Shown here: in pieces, positions 33,950 to 42,628 of the stretch | Layout: every line of letters begins with the position of its first letter | Numbering within the stretch: position 1 is the first letter of the stretch | Assembly (NCBI RefSeq): GCF_000308715.1 | Contig: NZ_BAGH01000609.1 | Location: forward strand, 1 to 62,071 | Reading direction: 5' to 3' | Length of the DNA stretch: 62,071 bases | Origin: Nocardia tenerifensis NBRC 101015 | GTDB lineage: Bacteria > Actinomycetota > Actinomycetes > Mycobacteriales > Mycobacteriaceae | Notes under the pieces: generated by a model | The model's input: only the letters and a program-made list of their open reading frames with translations | Databases searched by the model: none | Told to the model about the DNA's origin: nothing | Made by a program: the position numbers and the translations under genes

Positions 33950-35002
33950 ATGAGCGTGCTGTCCACACGGTTGACCGAAAAGTTCGCTATTCGGTATCCA
34001 TTCGCTTGTGCCGGAATGGCTTTCGCGGGCGGTACCGCGGATCTGGCGGTGGCGGTCACGGCGGAGGGAGGCATCGGCGCGGTGGGAGCCGCCCTGCTGC
34101 CGGCGGAGGAACTACGGCGCTTGATTCACGAGGTCCGGCAGCGCGTCGGATCGGCACCGTTCAACATCAACCTGATCTCGTACTTCGATACCGCCGAGCA
34201 GGTTCACCTGTGCGCCCAGGAACGGGTGCCGATCGTCTCCTTTCATTGGGGGCATCCGCCCGCCGACCAGCTCGCGCAGCTGCGCTCGGCCGGAGTGTCG
34301 ATGTGGGAGCAGGTCGGTTCGGCCGAGGCGGCCGGACGCGCCATCGACGACGGCGTGGATGTTGTTGTCGCGCAAGGGTGGGAGGCCGGTGGGCACAACT
34401 ACGGTGGCCTGCCCACTATGGTGGGCCTGCCTGCCGTGGTGGACGCGGTCGGCGGCCGGGTGCCGGTACTGGCCGCGGGCGGGATCACCGACGGGCGTCA
34501 GGTCGCCGCGGCCCTGTGCCTGGGCGCCGACGGTGTGTGGGTGGGAACCCGGCTGGTCGCCTCCGCGGAGGCTCAGGTGCATCTCGAGCATCATCGCCGT
34601 CTCGTCGCGGCCCGCGGGGAGGACACCGTCCGCAGCTCGGTCTTCGGCCCGGAGTGGCCGCAGTTCAACCCGATGCGGGTGCAGCGCGACCGCGTGGTGG
34701 CCGAATGGGACGACCGGCTGGAGGAGATACCCGCAGACCGCGACGCGCTGGAACAGGTCGGCACCACCGTGTTCCAGGGCGAGAAGACCGTGCTGCGCAA
34801 GTTCAATGCCCTGCCGCCCACACCCGCGACCGTGGCCGACTGGGAGGAGATGCCGTGGCTGATGGGGCAGGGCGTCGGCCTCATCCGTGAGGTCAAACCC
34901 GCCGGACAGATCGTCCGGGACATGATGGACCAGGCCGAACGCGTGCTGACGGGGTTCGGTAAGGACACCGAACGCATCGCAGGCACAAGCGATTTCGGTT
35001 AG
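33950..35002 (+). CDS. Nitronate monooxygenase/2-nitropropane dioxygenase family
   Basis: A 350-residue FMN-dependent TIM-barrel enzyme. Recognisable segments are the N-terminal RYPFACAGMAF, the central VVAQGWEAGGHNYGG with the His near the active site, and the phosphate-binding VLAAGGITDGRQVAAALCLGADGVWVGTR. Family members oxidise alkyl nitronates or propionate 3-nitronate, and some act as quinone reductases or enoyl reductases. The ATG at 33950 is about 270 bases after the upstream gene. It is the first of a loosely spaced group with flavin hydroxylase, hydrolase and extradiol dioxygenase. Confidence 0.9.
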   Translation: MSVLSTRLTEKFAIRYPFACAGMAFAGGTADLAVAVTAEGGIGAVGAALLPAEELRRLIHEVRQRVGSAPFNINLISYFDTAEQVHLCAQERVPIVSFHWGHPPADQLAQLRSAGVSMWEQVGSAEAAGRAIDDGVDVVVAQGWEAGGHNYGGLPTMVGLPAVVDAVGGRVPVLAAGGITDGRQVAAALCLGADGVWVGTRLVASAEAQVHLEHHRRLVAARGEDTVRSSVFGPEWPQFNPMRVQRDRVVAEWDDRLEEIPADRDALEQVGTTVFQGEKTVLRKFNALPPTPATVADWEEMPWLMGQGVGLIREVKPAGQIVRDMMDQAERVLTGFGKDTERIAGTSDFG

Positions 35003-35468
35003 AGCGACCGGATCGGATCGTCGGCCACGCCACGCGTCGGCTACCGCCGGCGCGAGGTGCGCGACTCGATGACCAATGGCGCGGAAGGCCGGTGCAACGG
35101 GTGGATTTGCGTAGTGAGTCGGCCGCCACGAGTTTTTCGATGCCAGATTTGTTGGTACGCAGCGGATTTCCGAACGCATCGGTGGACTAGTTCGCGCCGA
35201 TCAGGTCGCATCGTGGCACCCGGCTTCGATGTCGCCGATTCTCGATTCGCCTGAGCCGCTGACCTTCAACGACGGTGACCGATACCGCGCTGTCGGCGTG
35301 CTGGATCCCGGGGACCGAACCTGCGCACGTCTCCGTCTCCGGCGATGACGCGTCCGGTCGGTAAGGGGAAGCCCGTTGCCCGGAGTGGATGATCCCCGCC
35401 TGATCCGGATAACGAAAGGGCTTGGCCGCTCCTATCGTTCCGGTGAAATCGTCGCTCAGGAGTTGGTT
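35003..35468. other. Intergenic region before the flavin hydroxylase
   Basis: No gene is supported. Two short open plus-strand tails are present, one ending in TAG near 35189 (reads LLVRSGFPNASVD) and one at about 35230-35350 (reads MSPILDSPEPLTFNDG); they could be scraps of lost genes but are too short to assign. CAGGAG at about 35457-35462 is the ribosome binding site of the next gene. Confidence 0.35.
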
Positions 35469-36596
35469 ATGAACATGTTCCGCGGTATGCGGTCGGCGTT
35501 GATCGTGGGCGCGGGCGTCGCCGGGCTGACGGCGGCCGCCGCCTTGGCCCGCAGGGGGTGGCGGGTCGAGATCATCGAGGCCGGTCGGGATCGTGCGACG
35601 ACCGGATGGGGGCTGTGCCTGACCGGTCCGTCGTTGCGCGCCCTGCATGCGCTGGGCTTGGCGGACGCGTGTCTGGCCGAGGGGTACGGGATGAGTGTGA
35701 TCACCCATGTGAACGTCGACGGCGCGGTGACGGACCAGGTGGAGTTGCCGCGGCTGATCGGCGCGCGGCGTCCGGCGATGGCCGGCATCGCTCGTCCCGA
35801 GTTGCACCGCATCCTGTTCGAGGAGGCCGAACGGTGCGGGGTGGTGGTACACCACGGCGTGACCGTCACTTCGATTGCGCCGCAGGGAGATCTGGTCGAC
35901 GTGCGATTGTCGGACGGGACGGAGCGGCGGGTCGCCGTGCTGGTAGGCGCGGACGGAATCCGCTCCTCGGTGCGGGATCTGCTGGGTTTCGAGGCGCCGG
36001 TCGACTATCTCGGGCAGATGGTGTGGCGGGCACTGGTGCCGCGCCCGGACTGGGCTACGGGTATCCACCAGTTCGCCGGCACAGTCCACACGGCCGGGCT
36101 CGTGCCTATCTCGGGCAGCCGCGCCTATGTGTTCCTGACCGAGAACGGCGTGCCGCCGAATGCGTTGCCCGACACCGAACTCGCGTCGCGGCTGGCCGAG
36201 TTGCTGACGGTCTTCCCCGGCCGGGTGGAGGAACTGCGCCCGCTGGTATCCGCGTGCGACTCGGTGGTGCGCCGACCGGTCAAGACCACCTTCCTGACCG
36301 GCGCTTGGCACCGCGGAAACTGCGTCGTCATCGGAGATGCGGCGCACGCGCCCGCGCCGCAGATGGCCAGCGGCGCTGCCCTGGCCATCGAGGACGGGCT
36401 CGTGCTGGCCGAGGAGTTGGAGTGCCACTCGACCGTTGAACGCGGCGTCGCGGCGTTCGTCGCCCGGCGCGCGCCGCGGTGCCGCTCGCTGGTGCAGACC
36501 TCGGTGCGGATCTCGGGCCTGGAACAGGCGCAGCGTCACGGCGAGGCGTATCCACTGGTTTCCGCCTGCCATCGGCAGATGGCCGCACCCGCCTAA
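35469..36596 (+). CDS. FAD-dependent monooxygenase (PHBH-fold)
   Basis: A 375-residue single-component flavin hydroxylase. The FAD motif GAGVAGLTAAAALARRGW follows the first 10 residues, VGADGIRSSVRDLLG is the DG motif and VIGDAAHAPAPQMASGAALAIEDG the second FAD motif. It belongs to the salicylate/3-hydroxybenzoate hydroxylase-like group. The ATG at 35469 has CAGGAG seven bases upstream; a second ATG at 35475 is possible. With the downstream hydrolase and extradiol dioxygenase it fits an aromatic ring hydroxylation-cleavage route. The FrsA-like gene begins 32 bases after it. Confidence 0.9.
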   Translation: MNMFRGMRSALIVGAGVAGLTAAAALARRGWRVEIIEAGRDRATTGWGLCLTGPSLRALHALGLADACLAEGYGMSVITHVNVDGAVTDQVELPRLIGARRPAMAGIARPELHRILFEEAERCGVVVHHGVTVTSIAPQGDLVDVRLSDGTERRVAVLVGADGIRSSVRDLLGFEAPVDYLGQMVWRALVPRPDWATGIHQFAGTVHTAGLVPISGSRAYVFLTENGVPPNALPDTELASRLAELLTVFPGRVEELRPLVSACDSVVRRPVKTTFLTGAWHRGNCVVIGDAAHAPAPQMASGAALAIEDGLVLAEELECHSTVERGVAAFVARRAPRCRSLVQTSVRISGLEQAQRHGEAYPLVSACHRQMAAPA

Positions 36597-36628
36597 CTCT
36601 AACCGGCACAGACGAAATGGAGGCACCG

Positions 36629-37747
36629 ATGTCCGCTACATCCACCCGGACCCTGCCCGAGTCGCAGCAGTGGCTGCGCGAACACCTCGCGCTCCGCAAG
36701 AACCCGTTCAACGCCATCGATCACGATGCCGCCGCGCGACATATCGAAACGCTCCCCGGCACCGACCCCGAATCCTGGGCGGAGCACTGGCTTTCCGGCG
36801 CGGAGGAGTTCGCGAGCAGGGCGGGCCAGGCCGAGGCGAGCGGCGATCGCGAGCAAGCGCTGGAAAACTGGTGGCAGGCATACCAATTCGCGTTCCTGGG
36901 CCGCTATCCCGCTCCGCTGCACCCGGCCAAGCTGCACGCGTACGACCGGGCCGTGGAGTACTTCGGGCGGGTGTCCGTGCTGGAGCGCACGCCGGTACGG
37001 CACGTCGAGTTGCCCTTCGACGCGCGTGCCGGAGAAGGCGATGTGGTGCGATTCTTCGTAGCGCGCCCGGCCGGGGCGGTGGTGCGGCCGCCGGTGGTGA
37101 TGATGTGGGGCGGGATCGATGTGTGGAAAGAGGAGACCTACGCGCGCGGCCGGATGCTGCGCGAGCGCGGGTTCGCGACCCTGCACATCGACAAGCCGGG
37201 GGTGGGTCAGTCGCCGGTACAGGCGAGCCGCGATGCCGAGCGACAGTGGGATCCGGTCTTCGCCTGGCTGCGCGAGCAGCCGGACCTGTGCTCCGAACGT
37301 GTTGCGGCGCTCGGCTTTTCCTTCGGCGGCTACTGGGCGATGAAGCTCGCCCACACCCATCGCGATCAGCTGACCGCCGCGGTCAACTGGGGTGGCGGCA
37401 TCCATCTGACATTCCAGGCCGAATGGCAGGAGCGCAGCCGCAATGCCTCGTCCTACCTGATGGACCTCATGCCCGCGCGGGCACGCATCTTCGGCGGCAA
37501 CAGCTTCGAGGACTACGTCGCCCGCTGCCCGGAGCTGTCCCTGCTCGACCAAGGGGTGCTCGATCAGCCGTCATGCCCGCTGCTGCTGGTCAACGGCAAG
37601 GACGATCAGCAAAACGCCTCGGCGGACCTGTATTTGGCGCTCGAGCACGGCAGCCCCAAGACCGCGCGGATGTTCCCCGGCGGTCACATGGGCCACGGAC
37701 CCGTGCTCGAGACCGTCGTCGACTGGCTGACCGAGCGACTCGACTAA
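36629..37747 (+). CDS. FrsA/esterase-like alpha/beta hydrolase
   Basis: A 372-residue alpha/beta hydrolase with an extra helical N-terminal part of about 130 residues, as in FrsA-type and 2,6-dihydroxypseudooxynicotine-hydrolase-like C-C hydrolases. MMWGGIDVWKEE forms the oxyanion region, GFSFGG carries the nucleophile Ser231, VNGKDDQQ the acid and GGHMGHGP the His. In a group with an extradiol dioxygenase, cleavage of a ring-fission product or a diketone C-C bond is likely. GGAGG at 36619-36623 is five bases before the ATG, which selects this start. The dioxygenase starts 23 bases downstream. Confidence 0.88.
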   Translation: MSATSTRTLPESQQWLREHLALRKNPFNAIDHDAAARHIETLPGTDPESWAEHWLSGAEEFASRAGQAEASGDREQALENWWQAYQFAFLGRYPAPLHPAKLHAYDRAVEYFGRVSVLERTPVRHVELPFDARAGEGDVVRFFVARPAGAVVRPPVVMMWGGIDVWKEETYARGRMLRERGFATLHIDKPGVGQSPVQASRDAERQWDPVFAWLREQPDLCSERVAALGFSFGGYWAMKLAHTHRDQLTAAVNWGGGIHLTFQAEWQERSRNASSYLMDLMPARARIFGGNSFEDYVARCPELSLLDQGVLDQPSCPLLLVNGKDDQQNASADLYLALEHGSPKTARMFPGGHMGHGPVLETVVDWLTERLD

Positions 37748-37770
37748 CCCGACCCACTGAGGAGTACACG

Positions 37771-38706
37771 GTGCATACCTTGATCACCCATCTGCGGCAC
37801 GTCGACATCGCGATGCCGAACTTCGCCGAGCAGCGCCAATTCTATACCGAGACATGGGGTTTGACGGAGACCGCCAACGACGCCGAGGTCTCGTTCCTGG
37901 CGGCCGAGGGCTCCCCGGAACAGTACGTGGTGCGGCTGCGCGCGGACGCCGAAAAGCGCACCGACCTACTCGCTTTCGGCGCGGCCACCGCCGCCGATGT
38001 CGACACGCTGACCGCGCGGCTGATCGCCCAGGGCGTGCGACTGGTGCACGAACCGAAACCGCTGGACACGCCCGGCGGCGGCTACGCGGTGCGCTTCTTC
38101 GACAACGAGGGTCGCGTCGTGGAGGTCTCCGCCGATGTCACGCCGCGGCGGCACCGCAGGATCGAGGCCCGCGAGCCCGTTCCGGTGCGGCTGTCGCACG
38201 TGCTGATGAACTCGCCCACCCCGGAGGCGACGGTCGCCTGGTACATCCGGAATCTGGGGTTCCGGCTCTCCGACACCATGTGCCTGGGCAGCAGCCGCGA
38301 GATCATGTGGTTCCTGCGCTGCAACAACTTTCACCACAGCTTCGGCATCGTGCGGGGACCGCACGCGGCGTTCCACCATGCGTCCTTCGAGATGCGCGGC
38401 ATCGACGAGTACATGCGGGGGACCGGGAGAATGCGGCGCCTGGGCATCGAGCGACTCTGGGGGCCGGGCCGACACCGCGCGGGTGACAACTCCTTCAGCT
38501 ACTACCTGGACCGGGCCGGCAACACCGTGGAATACACGACCGAGCTCGAGATCCTGGACGAGGACACCTGGCACCCGCACCTCTACGACCTGCGCGACCC
38601 GGCCAACGCGGATCAGTGGGGCACGGCCGACGAGATGAACGAGTTCATCGCCGCCAAGTCCCACAACGACATCGACCGCGGGCTGTTCGTCGCCCCACCG
38701 CTGTAA
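37771..38706 (+). CDS. Extradiol ring-cleavage dioxygenase (VOC family)
   Basis: A 311-residue two-domain vicinal-oxygen-chelate protein of the catechol 2,3-dioxygenase type. The expected metal ligands in the C-terminal domain are His143 (LSHVLM), His203 (FHHASFEM) and Glu254 (NTVEYTTE), all present. It should cleave a catechol-like ring next to the hydroxyls using Fe(II) or Mn(II). It starts with GTG at 37771 after TGAGGAGT. It follows the FrsA-like hydrolase in an operon with the flavin hydroxylase, giving hydroxylase, C-C hydrolase and dioxygenase. Confidence 0.9.
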   Translation: MHTLITHLRHVDIAMPNFAEQRQFYTETWGLTETANDAEVSFLAAEGSPEQYVVRLRADAEKRTDLLAFGAATAADVDTLTARLIAQGVRLVHEPKPLDTPGGGYAVRFFDNEGRVVEVSADVTPRRHRRIEAREPVPVRLSHVLMNSPTPEATVAWYIRNLGFRLSDTMCLGSSREIMWFLRCNNFHHSFGIVRGPHAAFHHASFEMRGIDEYMRGTGRMRRLGIERLWGPGRHRAGDNSFSYYLDRAGNTVEYTTELEILDEDTWHPHLYDLRDPANADQWGTADEMNEFIAAKSHNDIDRGLFVAPPL

Positions 38707-38742
38707 GCGTTCGCACCGAAAGGAATCCGCCTACACCGGGGC

Positions 38743-38844
38743 GTGTCGGAAGTGGCCGTCGCCGGTACCGACGAGGCCGTGCCGCGACCCGGTGACGTGC
38801 TGATCCAGCGCGGCACGGCCGACGACCGCGCGGTGACATACTGA
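38743..38844 (+). pseudogene. Cupin-protein C-terminal remnant
   Basis: A 33-codon open tail reads PRPGDVLIQRGTADDRAVTY and ends in TGA. PGDVxxQRGT is the typical end of cupin domains (normally QRGT-xH-AW), here without the His. It sits directly behind the dioxygenase gene, where cupin dioxygenase-like genes often occur in aromatic clusters. Most probably the end of a deleted cupin gene. Confidence 0.4.
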
Positions 38845-38906
38845 TCAACGCCGCCCGCCCGGCGATCCGGACGCCGTGGCGGGCGACCCACGGGAGGTGA
38901 AACGCC

Positions 38907-39878
38907 GTGACGGCGCCGCTGCACAACTTCCTCATCACCAAGTCGGAGAACCCGGTCGATCTGCTCAATGCGGCGACTCGGCTGTTCGGTGGTTCGATCG
39001 CGACCTCGCCTTTGGATGGTCTGTGCCATGGCGATCATGAATTGCGCGGTGTCAGTGCGGACGACTTCGCGGCCGGTTACTTCGCCTCGCCGCTGGACGT
39101 GCGCGTGGTCTCGGCGGCCGGGCGCCGGTCCTACTTCGTCAATATCGGAGTCGCGGGCACGATCGAGGCCACCCGGGGGAGCCTGCGGGCAACCCTGGAC
39201 TCGGCGACGGCGGGCGTGGTCAACCCCGGAGACACCCAGGAGCTGCGGCCGCTGGGCGCCGGAACCCGGTTTCTGGGTTTGCGCATCGACGCCGCCCTGG
39301 TCGATCAGGAGTTCGCCGCGCTGACCGGGCATCCGCCGGTGTCGACGGTGCGTTTCGACTTCGGGCTCGATTTGGCCAAACCCAAGGGCCGCGCCGTGCG
39401 ACTGCTGGTGCGTTCCCTTGTGGAGCAACTGGATTCGGAGGATCCGCTGTTCCAGCGTCCGGAGCTGCTGCGAAGCCAGCTCCGGTGCATCGCCACCGCG
39501 CTGCTGCTGGCCCAGCCGCATTCGCACACCGACGAACTGCGTGACGGTCCACAACCCAGCTACCCACGTTCGCTGCGCGCGGCCCTGGCGTTCATCGACG
39601 CGAACCTCGCCGAGCACATCGGCCTCGGCGACATCGCCGCGGCCGCCGACTGCAGCCCGCGCACCCTCGGATCGGCATTCCGCGATCGGCTCGGCCTCTC
39701 TCCGATGTCCTACCTGCGCAACCTGCGGCTCGAGCGGATACGCACGGACATCCTCGGCTCCACCGACCAGATCGGCACGATCGCCTATCGATGGGGCATC
39801 ACCCATCTGGGCCGCTTCGCCCGCGAATACCACGACCGCTTCGGCGAATTGCCCTCCGACACCGCGGCCCGCAGGTGA
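38907..39878 (+). CDS. AraC-family transcriptional regulator
   Basis: A 323-residue activator. The N-terminal 200 residues match the AraC-binding-domain-like sensor of NahR/FeaR-type regulators (FAAGYFASPLDVRVVSAAGRRSYFVNI). The C-terminal double HTH covers SLRAALAFIDANLAEHIGLGDIA, CSPRTLGSAFRDRLGLSPMSYL and WGITHLGRFAREYHDRFGELPS. Its position after the aromatic-catabolism group suggests it activates those genes in response to an aromatic ligand. It starts with GTG at 38907 after GGGAGGTG. Confidence 0.9.
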   Translation: MTAPLHNFLITKSENPVDLLNAATRLFGGSIATSPLDGLCHGDHELRGVSADDFAAGYFASPLDVRVVSAAGRRSYFVNIGVAGTIEATRGSLRATLDSATAGVVNPGDTQELRPLGAGTRFLGLRIDAALVDQEFAALTGHPPVSTVRFDFGLDLAKPKGRAVRLLVRSLVEQLDSEDPLFQRPELLRSQLRCIATALLLAQPHSHTDELRDGPQPSYPRSLRAALAFIDANLAEHIGLGDIAAAADCSPRTLGSAFRDRLGLSPMSYLRNLRLERIRTDILGSTDQIGTIAYRWGITHLGRFAREYHDRFGELPSDTAARR

Positions 39879-40222
39879 GAGCAGGCTGCCCGATCGTCGC
39901 GCCCACGCACGCTCGTGCCCGGAAAGCCTTGGGGCACAGACCTTGCGGACGGCGAGTCACTGTATTCGCCGTTGGCTCGGCACCGAGCGTGGTCGTCGTC
40001 GGATAGTCGGACACCCCACTATCTCGAGCCCGACCGGTTCTCCCTGCGGCTCGCTCGATCGCAGTGGATCCGCGATCGGCGAAACCCGCGAGTTACGTTG
40101 TGGCGCACGTGGTATGGGCTCGGCATGCTATCCTTCACCGCGCGCCGAGAAGTCTCGTCCACACCGCGGTCAGTGCCGCCGGAGGGGGCGTGGTGCCCGC
40201 GGCGGGGAGTAACACACACCGG
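39879..40222. other. Convergent intergenic region
   Basis: It lies between the end of the AraC-type gene and the end of the minus-strand phosphatase gene. I see no reading frame with coding character and no clear hairpin; termination for both genes must occur here. Confidence 0.4.
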
Positions 40223-42628
40223 TCAGCGGCTGCTGGGTGTCGCCGGTCCTGCGCCCACCTGTATCCCGACCACACAGGTGTCGTCGTCGGTGTTGGCGTC
40301 ACTGTGGTCGAGGAGGTTGTCGAGGCGGTCGTCCAGGCTGCCGGTGAAGCGGGCCGAGACGGCCAGGAGCCGGTCCACGCATTCGTCCAGGTTCCGGTCG
40401 CGACGTTCGATCAGTCCGTCGGTGTAGAGCACGAGGGTGTCGTCGGTCTCGAGCTGGAGTTCACCTTCCTCGTAGGTGGTCTCCGAGACCGCGCCGAGGA
40501 GTATTCCGTCGAGCATCGGCAGCAGGGTGGCCTGGCCGGCGCGCACCAGTACCGGCGCCGGGTGGCCCGCGCGCGCCCAGCGTAGTACGCGGGTCTGCGG
40601 ATCGTAGAGGCCGCAGACCGCGGTGGCGTAGGTGTCCTCGGTGAGGTGGTGGGCCACCAGGTTCAGCCACTCCAGCAGTTGCCCCGGCCCCGCTCCGGTG
40701 GCGGCGAGTCCGCGTAAAGCGTTGCGGAGCACCACCATTCCGGTGGCGGCCGTGATGCCGTGGCCCGCGATGTCACCGACGGAGACCAGAATCTGTTTGG
40801 AGGGCAGCACCATGGCGTCGTACCAGTCGCCGCCGACGAGGTGGTCCTGCTCGGTCGGCCGGTAGCGCACGGCGATACGCAGCCCGAACGCATCGATGGA
40901 GGGCGGCGCGGCGGGCATGATCGCCTGCTGGAGTTGTCGAGCCAGCCGGCTCTGCTCGGCGGCGTGTAACTCGGTGTGCTCGAGCCGATCTCGTGTTGCC
41001 GAGAGGGCGACCTCGGTCCAGTGCTGCGAGGAGATGTCCTGGTACGCGCCGCGAATGGCACGGATGTTTCCCGCCGGGTCCAGCACCGGTTCGGCGATGA
41101 CCCGGATGTGGCGGGTCACGCCGTCGGGCCGCACCAAGCGGAAGGTGGTGGAGGCCGAGGTGCGGTACTGGAGCAGGGTGAGCAGGAAGGGACGTACCGC
41201 TTCGACATCATCGTCGTGGACGTGGTCGAGCAGCTGCCCGAGGGGGATCGGGTCGGCGGCCGGCGACAGCCCGTATAGGTCGAAAAGCTGTCTGCTCCAA
41301 GTGATCTCGCCGGTGTCGGTCTTCTCCTCGAACCCGCCGACCCGGCCGAGGCGCTGCGCGTGCTGCAGTAGCTCGGCGAGCCGCATGGTCTCGTCCTCCA
41401 GCCGCCACACCATGAGCACGGCGTCGCCGTGACAGCTGATGCTGAGGGCGGCCGAGACGGTCAGCGGCACCTCGTCGACGAGTTCGGTCAGCGACGTGTT
41501 GTAGGTGCGATAGGTCTCGCCGGTGGCGAAGACGTGCTCGATGCGTTCGAACACCTTGCCCTCGCCCGCGGCCATCGGATACGCCTCGAGCAGCAACGCG
41601 CCGTCGACCAGGCTGCGCGGACGACCGGCAAGGTCGATGAAGCACGTATTGACATGGTGGATACGGAAATCGGCGAGCGTGCCGGCGGCATCGAAGTGCG
41701 GCACCAGCACCAGTGCCGGATCGAAGAGGCTGTCCGCCAGCCGTACGAGGTCGGCAGGCTCTGCTCCCCGAGATCCCCGGGCGGTGGCCAGGTCCGATTC
41801 CAGGGCGTGGGCGCAGAGTTCGGCGAGCGCCTCGAGTTGGCGCGTTATCCGGGGCGGCTGTGGCTCGAGCGGTCGCGGCCAGCACACCTCCAACACGCCG
41901 AGCAGTCTGCCGCCGGTGCCCGCCGGGATCGCCGCGCGGGCACCCATGCTGTCACCGACCGAGGGCAGCGAGGACACGCTCGAGTCCTCGATCCAGATCG
42001 CGTCTCGCTCCACCAGGGCTCGCCGCGCCGGCGTCGCCACACCGGGCGGCACGTAATGCCACCGCTCGGCCTCCTGCGGGCTGATGCCCGCGTAACCCAG
42101 CAGAGACAGCGACGCGTCGGCGCTCGCGGACCAGATCGCCACCGCGGTGGCTCCCAACGGCGCCAGCGCGTGTTCGAGCACCGACTGCGCGACGCGGTGG
42201 GTGTCACCGGCGGCGAGCAATCCGCTCTCGGCGGTGCGCAACCGCACCGCCGCGGACGAGTCGCCCGGTGCGGCGGTGCGCAGGAGGAACTCCTCCACCA
42301 CGACGCTGACCTGGTCGCGCGCGGTCTGATTGACCAGATCGGCGGCGAGCTCGACCGGCGAGACCCCGGCGCGGGCGGCGAGGAGGTCGAGCTGGCGGGC
42401 GGCCTGCGCGGGTCCGCACCGCAGCCGCTCCACGAGCACTCCCTTGGCCAACTCGATCAGCGCGCGACCGTCGGCGCTGGCCTGGGCCTGCTGGATCTGC
42501 CTGCGCAGCCGCTCCACGGTGGCCGCGAGACGCTCGACCACGGCGCCCGCGGCCGGGCTACCGTCGCCCATTGCCGTGCTACCGTCGCCCGTGGCCGGCG
42601 GCGGATCGTAGCTGTCCGAGGCGGTCAT
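40223..42628 (-). CDS. ANTAR-GAF-PAS-SpoIIE (PP2C) phosphatase
   Basis: An 801-residue signalling protein. A coiled-coil plus ANTAR domain lies at the N-terminus (GRALIELAKGVLVERLRCGP...), followed by a GAF domain (AQSVLEHALAPLGATAVAIW), a PAS-like region (DFRIHHVNTCFIDLAG), a second PAS with PAC (GEITWSRQLFDLYGLSP...GAYQDISS) and the C-terminal PP2C/SpoIIE domain (VGGDWYDAM, VGDIAGHG, DDTLVLYTDGLIERR). SpoIIE-type enzymes dephosphorylate anti-sigma-factor antagonists. ANTAR normally binds RNA hairpins as an antiterminator. The ATG at 42628 overlaps the stop of the upstream kinase (TGATG), so they are co-translated and probably one pathway. The frame further upstream lies inside the kinase and is excluded. 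Confidence 0.9.
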   Translation of the reverse strand: MTASDSYDPPPATGDGSTAMGDGSPAAGAVVERLAATVERLRRQIQQAQASADGRALIELAKGVLVERLRCGPAQAARQLDLLAARAGVSPVELAADLVNQTARDQVSVVVEEFLLRTAAPGDSSAAVRLRTAESGLLAAGDTHRVAQSVLEHALAPLGATAVAIWSASADASLSLLGYAGISPQEAERWHYVPPGVATPARRALVERDAIWIEDSSVSSLPSVGDSMGARAAIPAGTGGRLLGVLEVCWPRPLEPQPPRITRQLEALAELCAHALESDLATARGSRGAEPADLVRLADSLFDPALVLVPHFDAAGTLADFRIHHVNTCFIDLAGRPRSLVDGALLLEAYPMAAGEGKVFERIEHVFATGETYRTYNTSLTELVDEVPLTVSAALSISCHGDAVLMVWRLEDETMRLAELLQHAQRLGRVGGFEEKTDTGEITWSRQLFDLYGLSPAADPIPLGQLLDHVHDDDVEAVRPFLLTLLQYRTSASTTFRLVRPDGVTRHIRVIAEPVLDPAGNIRAIRGAYQDISSQHWTEVALSATRDRLEHTELHAAEQSRLARQLQQAIMPAAPPSIDAFGLRIAVRYRPTEQDHLVGGDWYDAMVLPSKQILVSVGDIAGHGITAATGMVVLRNALRGLAATGAGPGQLLEWLNLVAHHLTEDTYATAVCGLYDPQTRVLRWARAGHPAPVLVRAGQATLLPMLDGILLGAVSETTYEEGELQLETDDTLVLYTDGLIERRDRNLDECVDRLLAVSARFTGSLDDRLDNLLDHSDANTDDDTCVVGIQVGAGPATPSSR

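Noticed and set aside
33718..34890. Plus-strand open frame overlapping the nitronate monooxygenase
   Set aside because: Arg/Gly-rich low-complexity translation in another frame of a well-supported gene.
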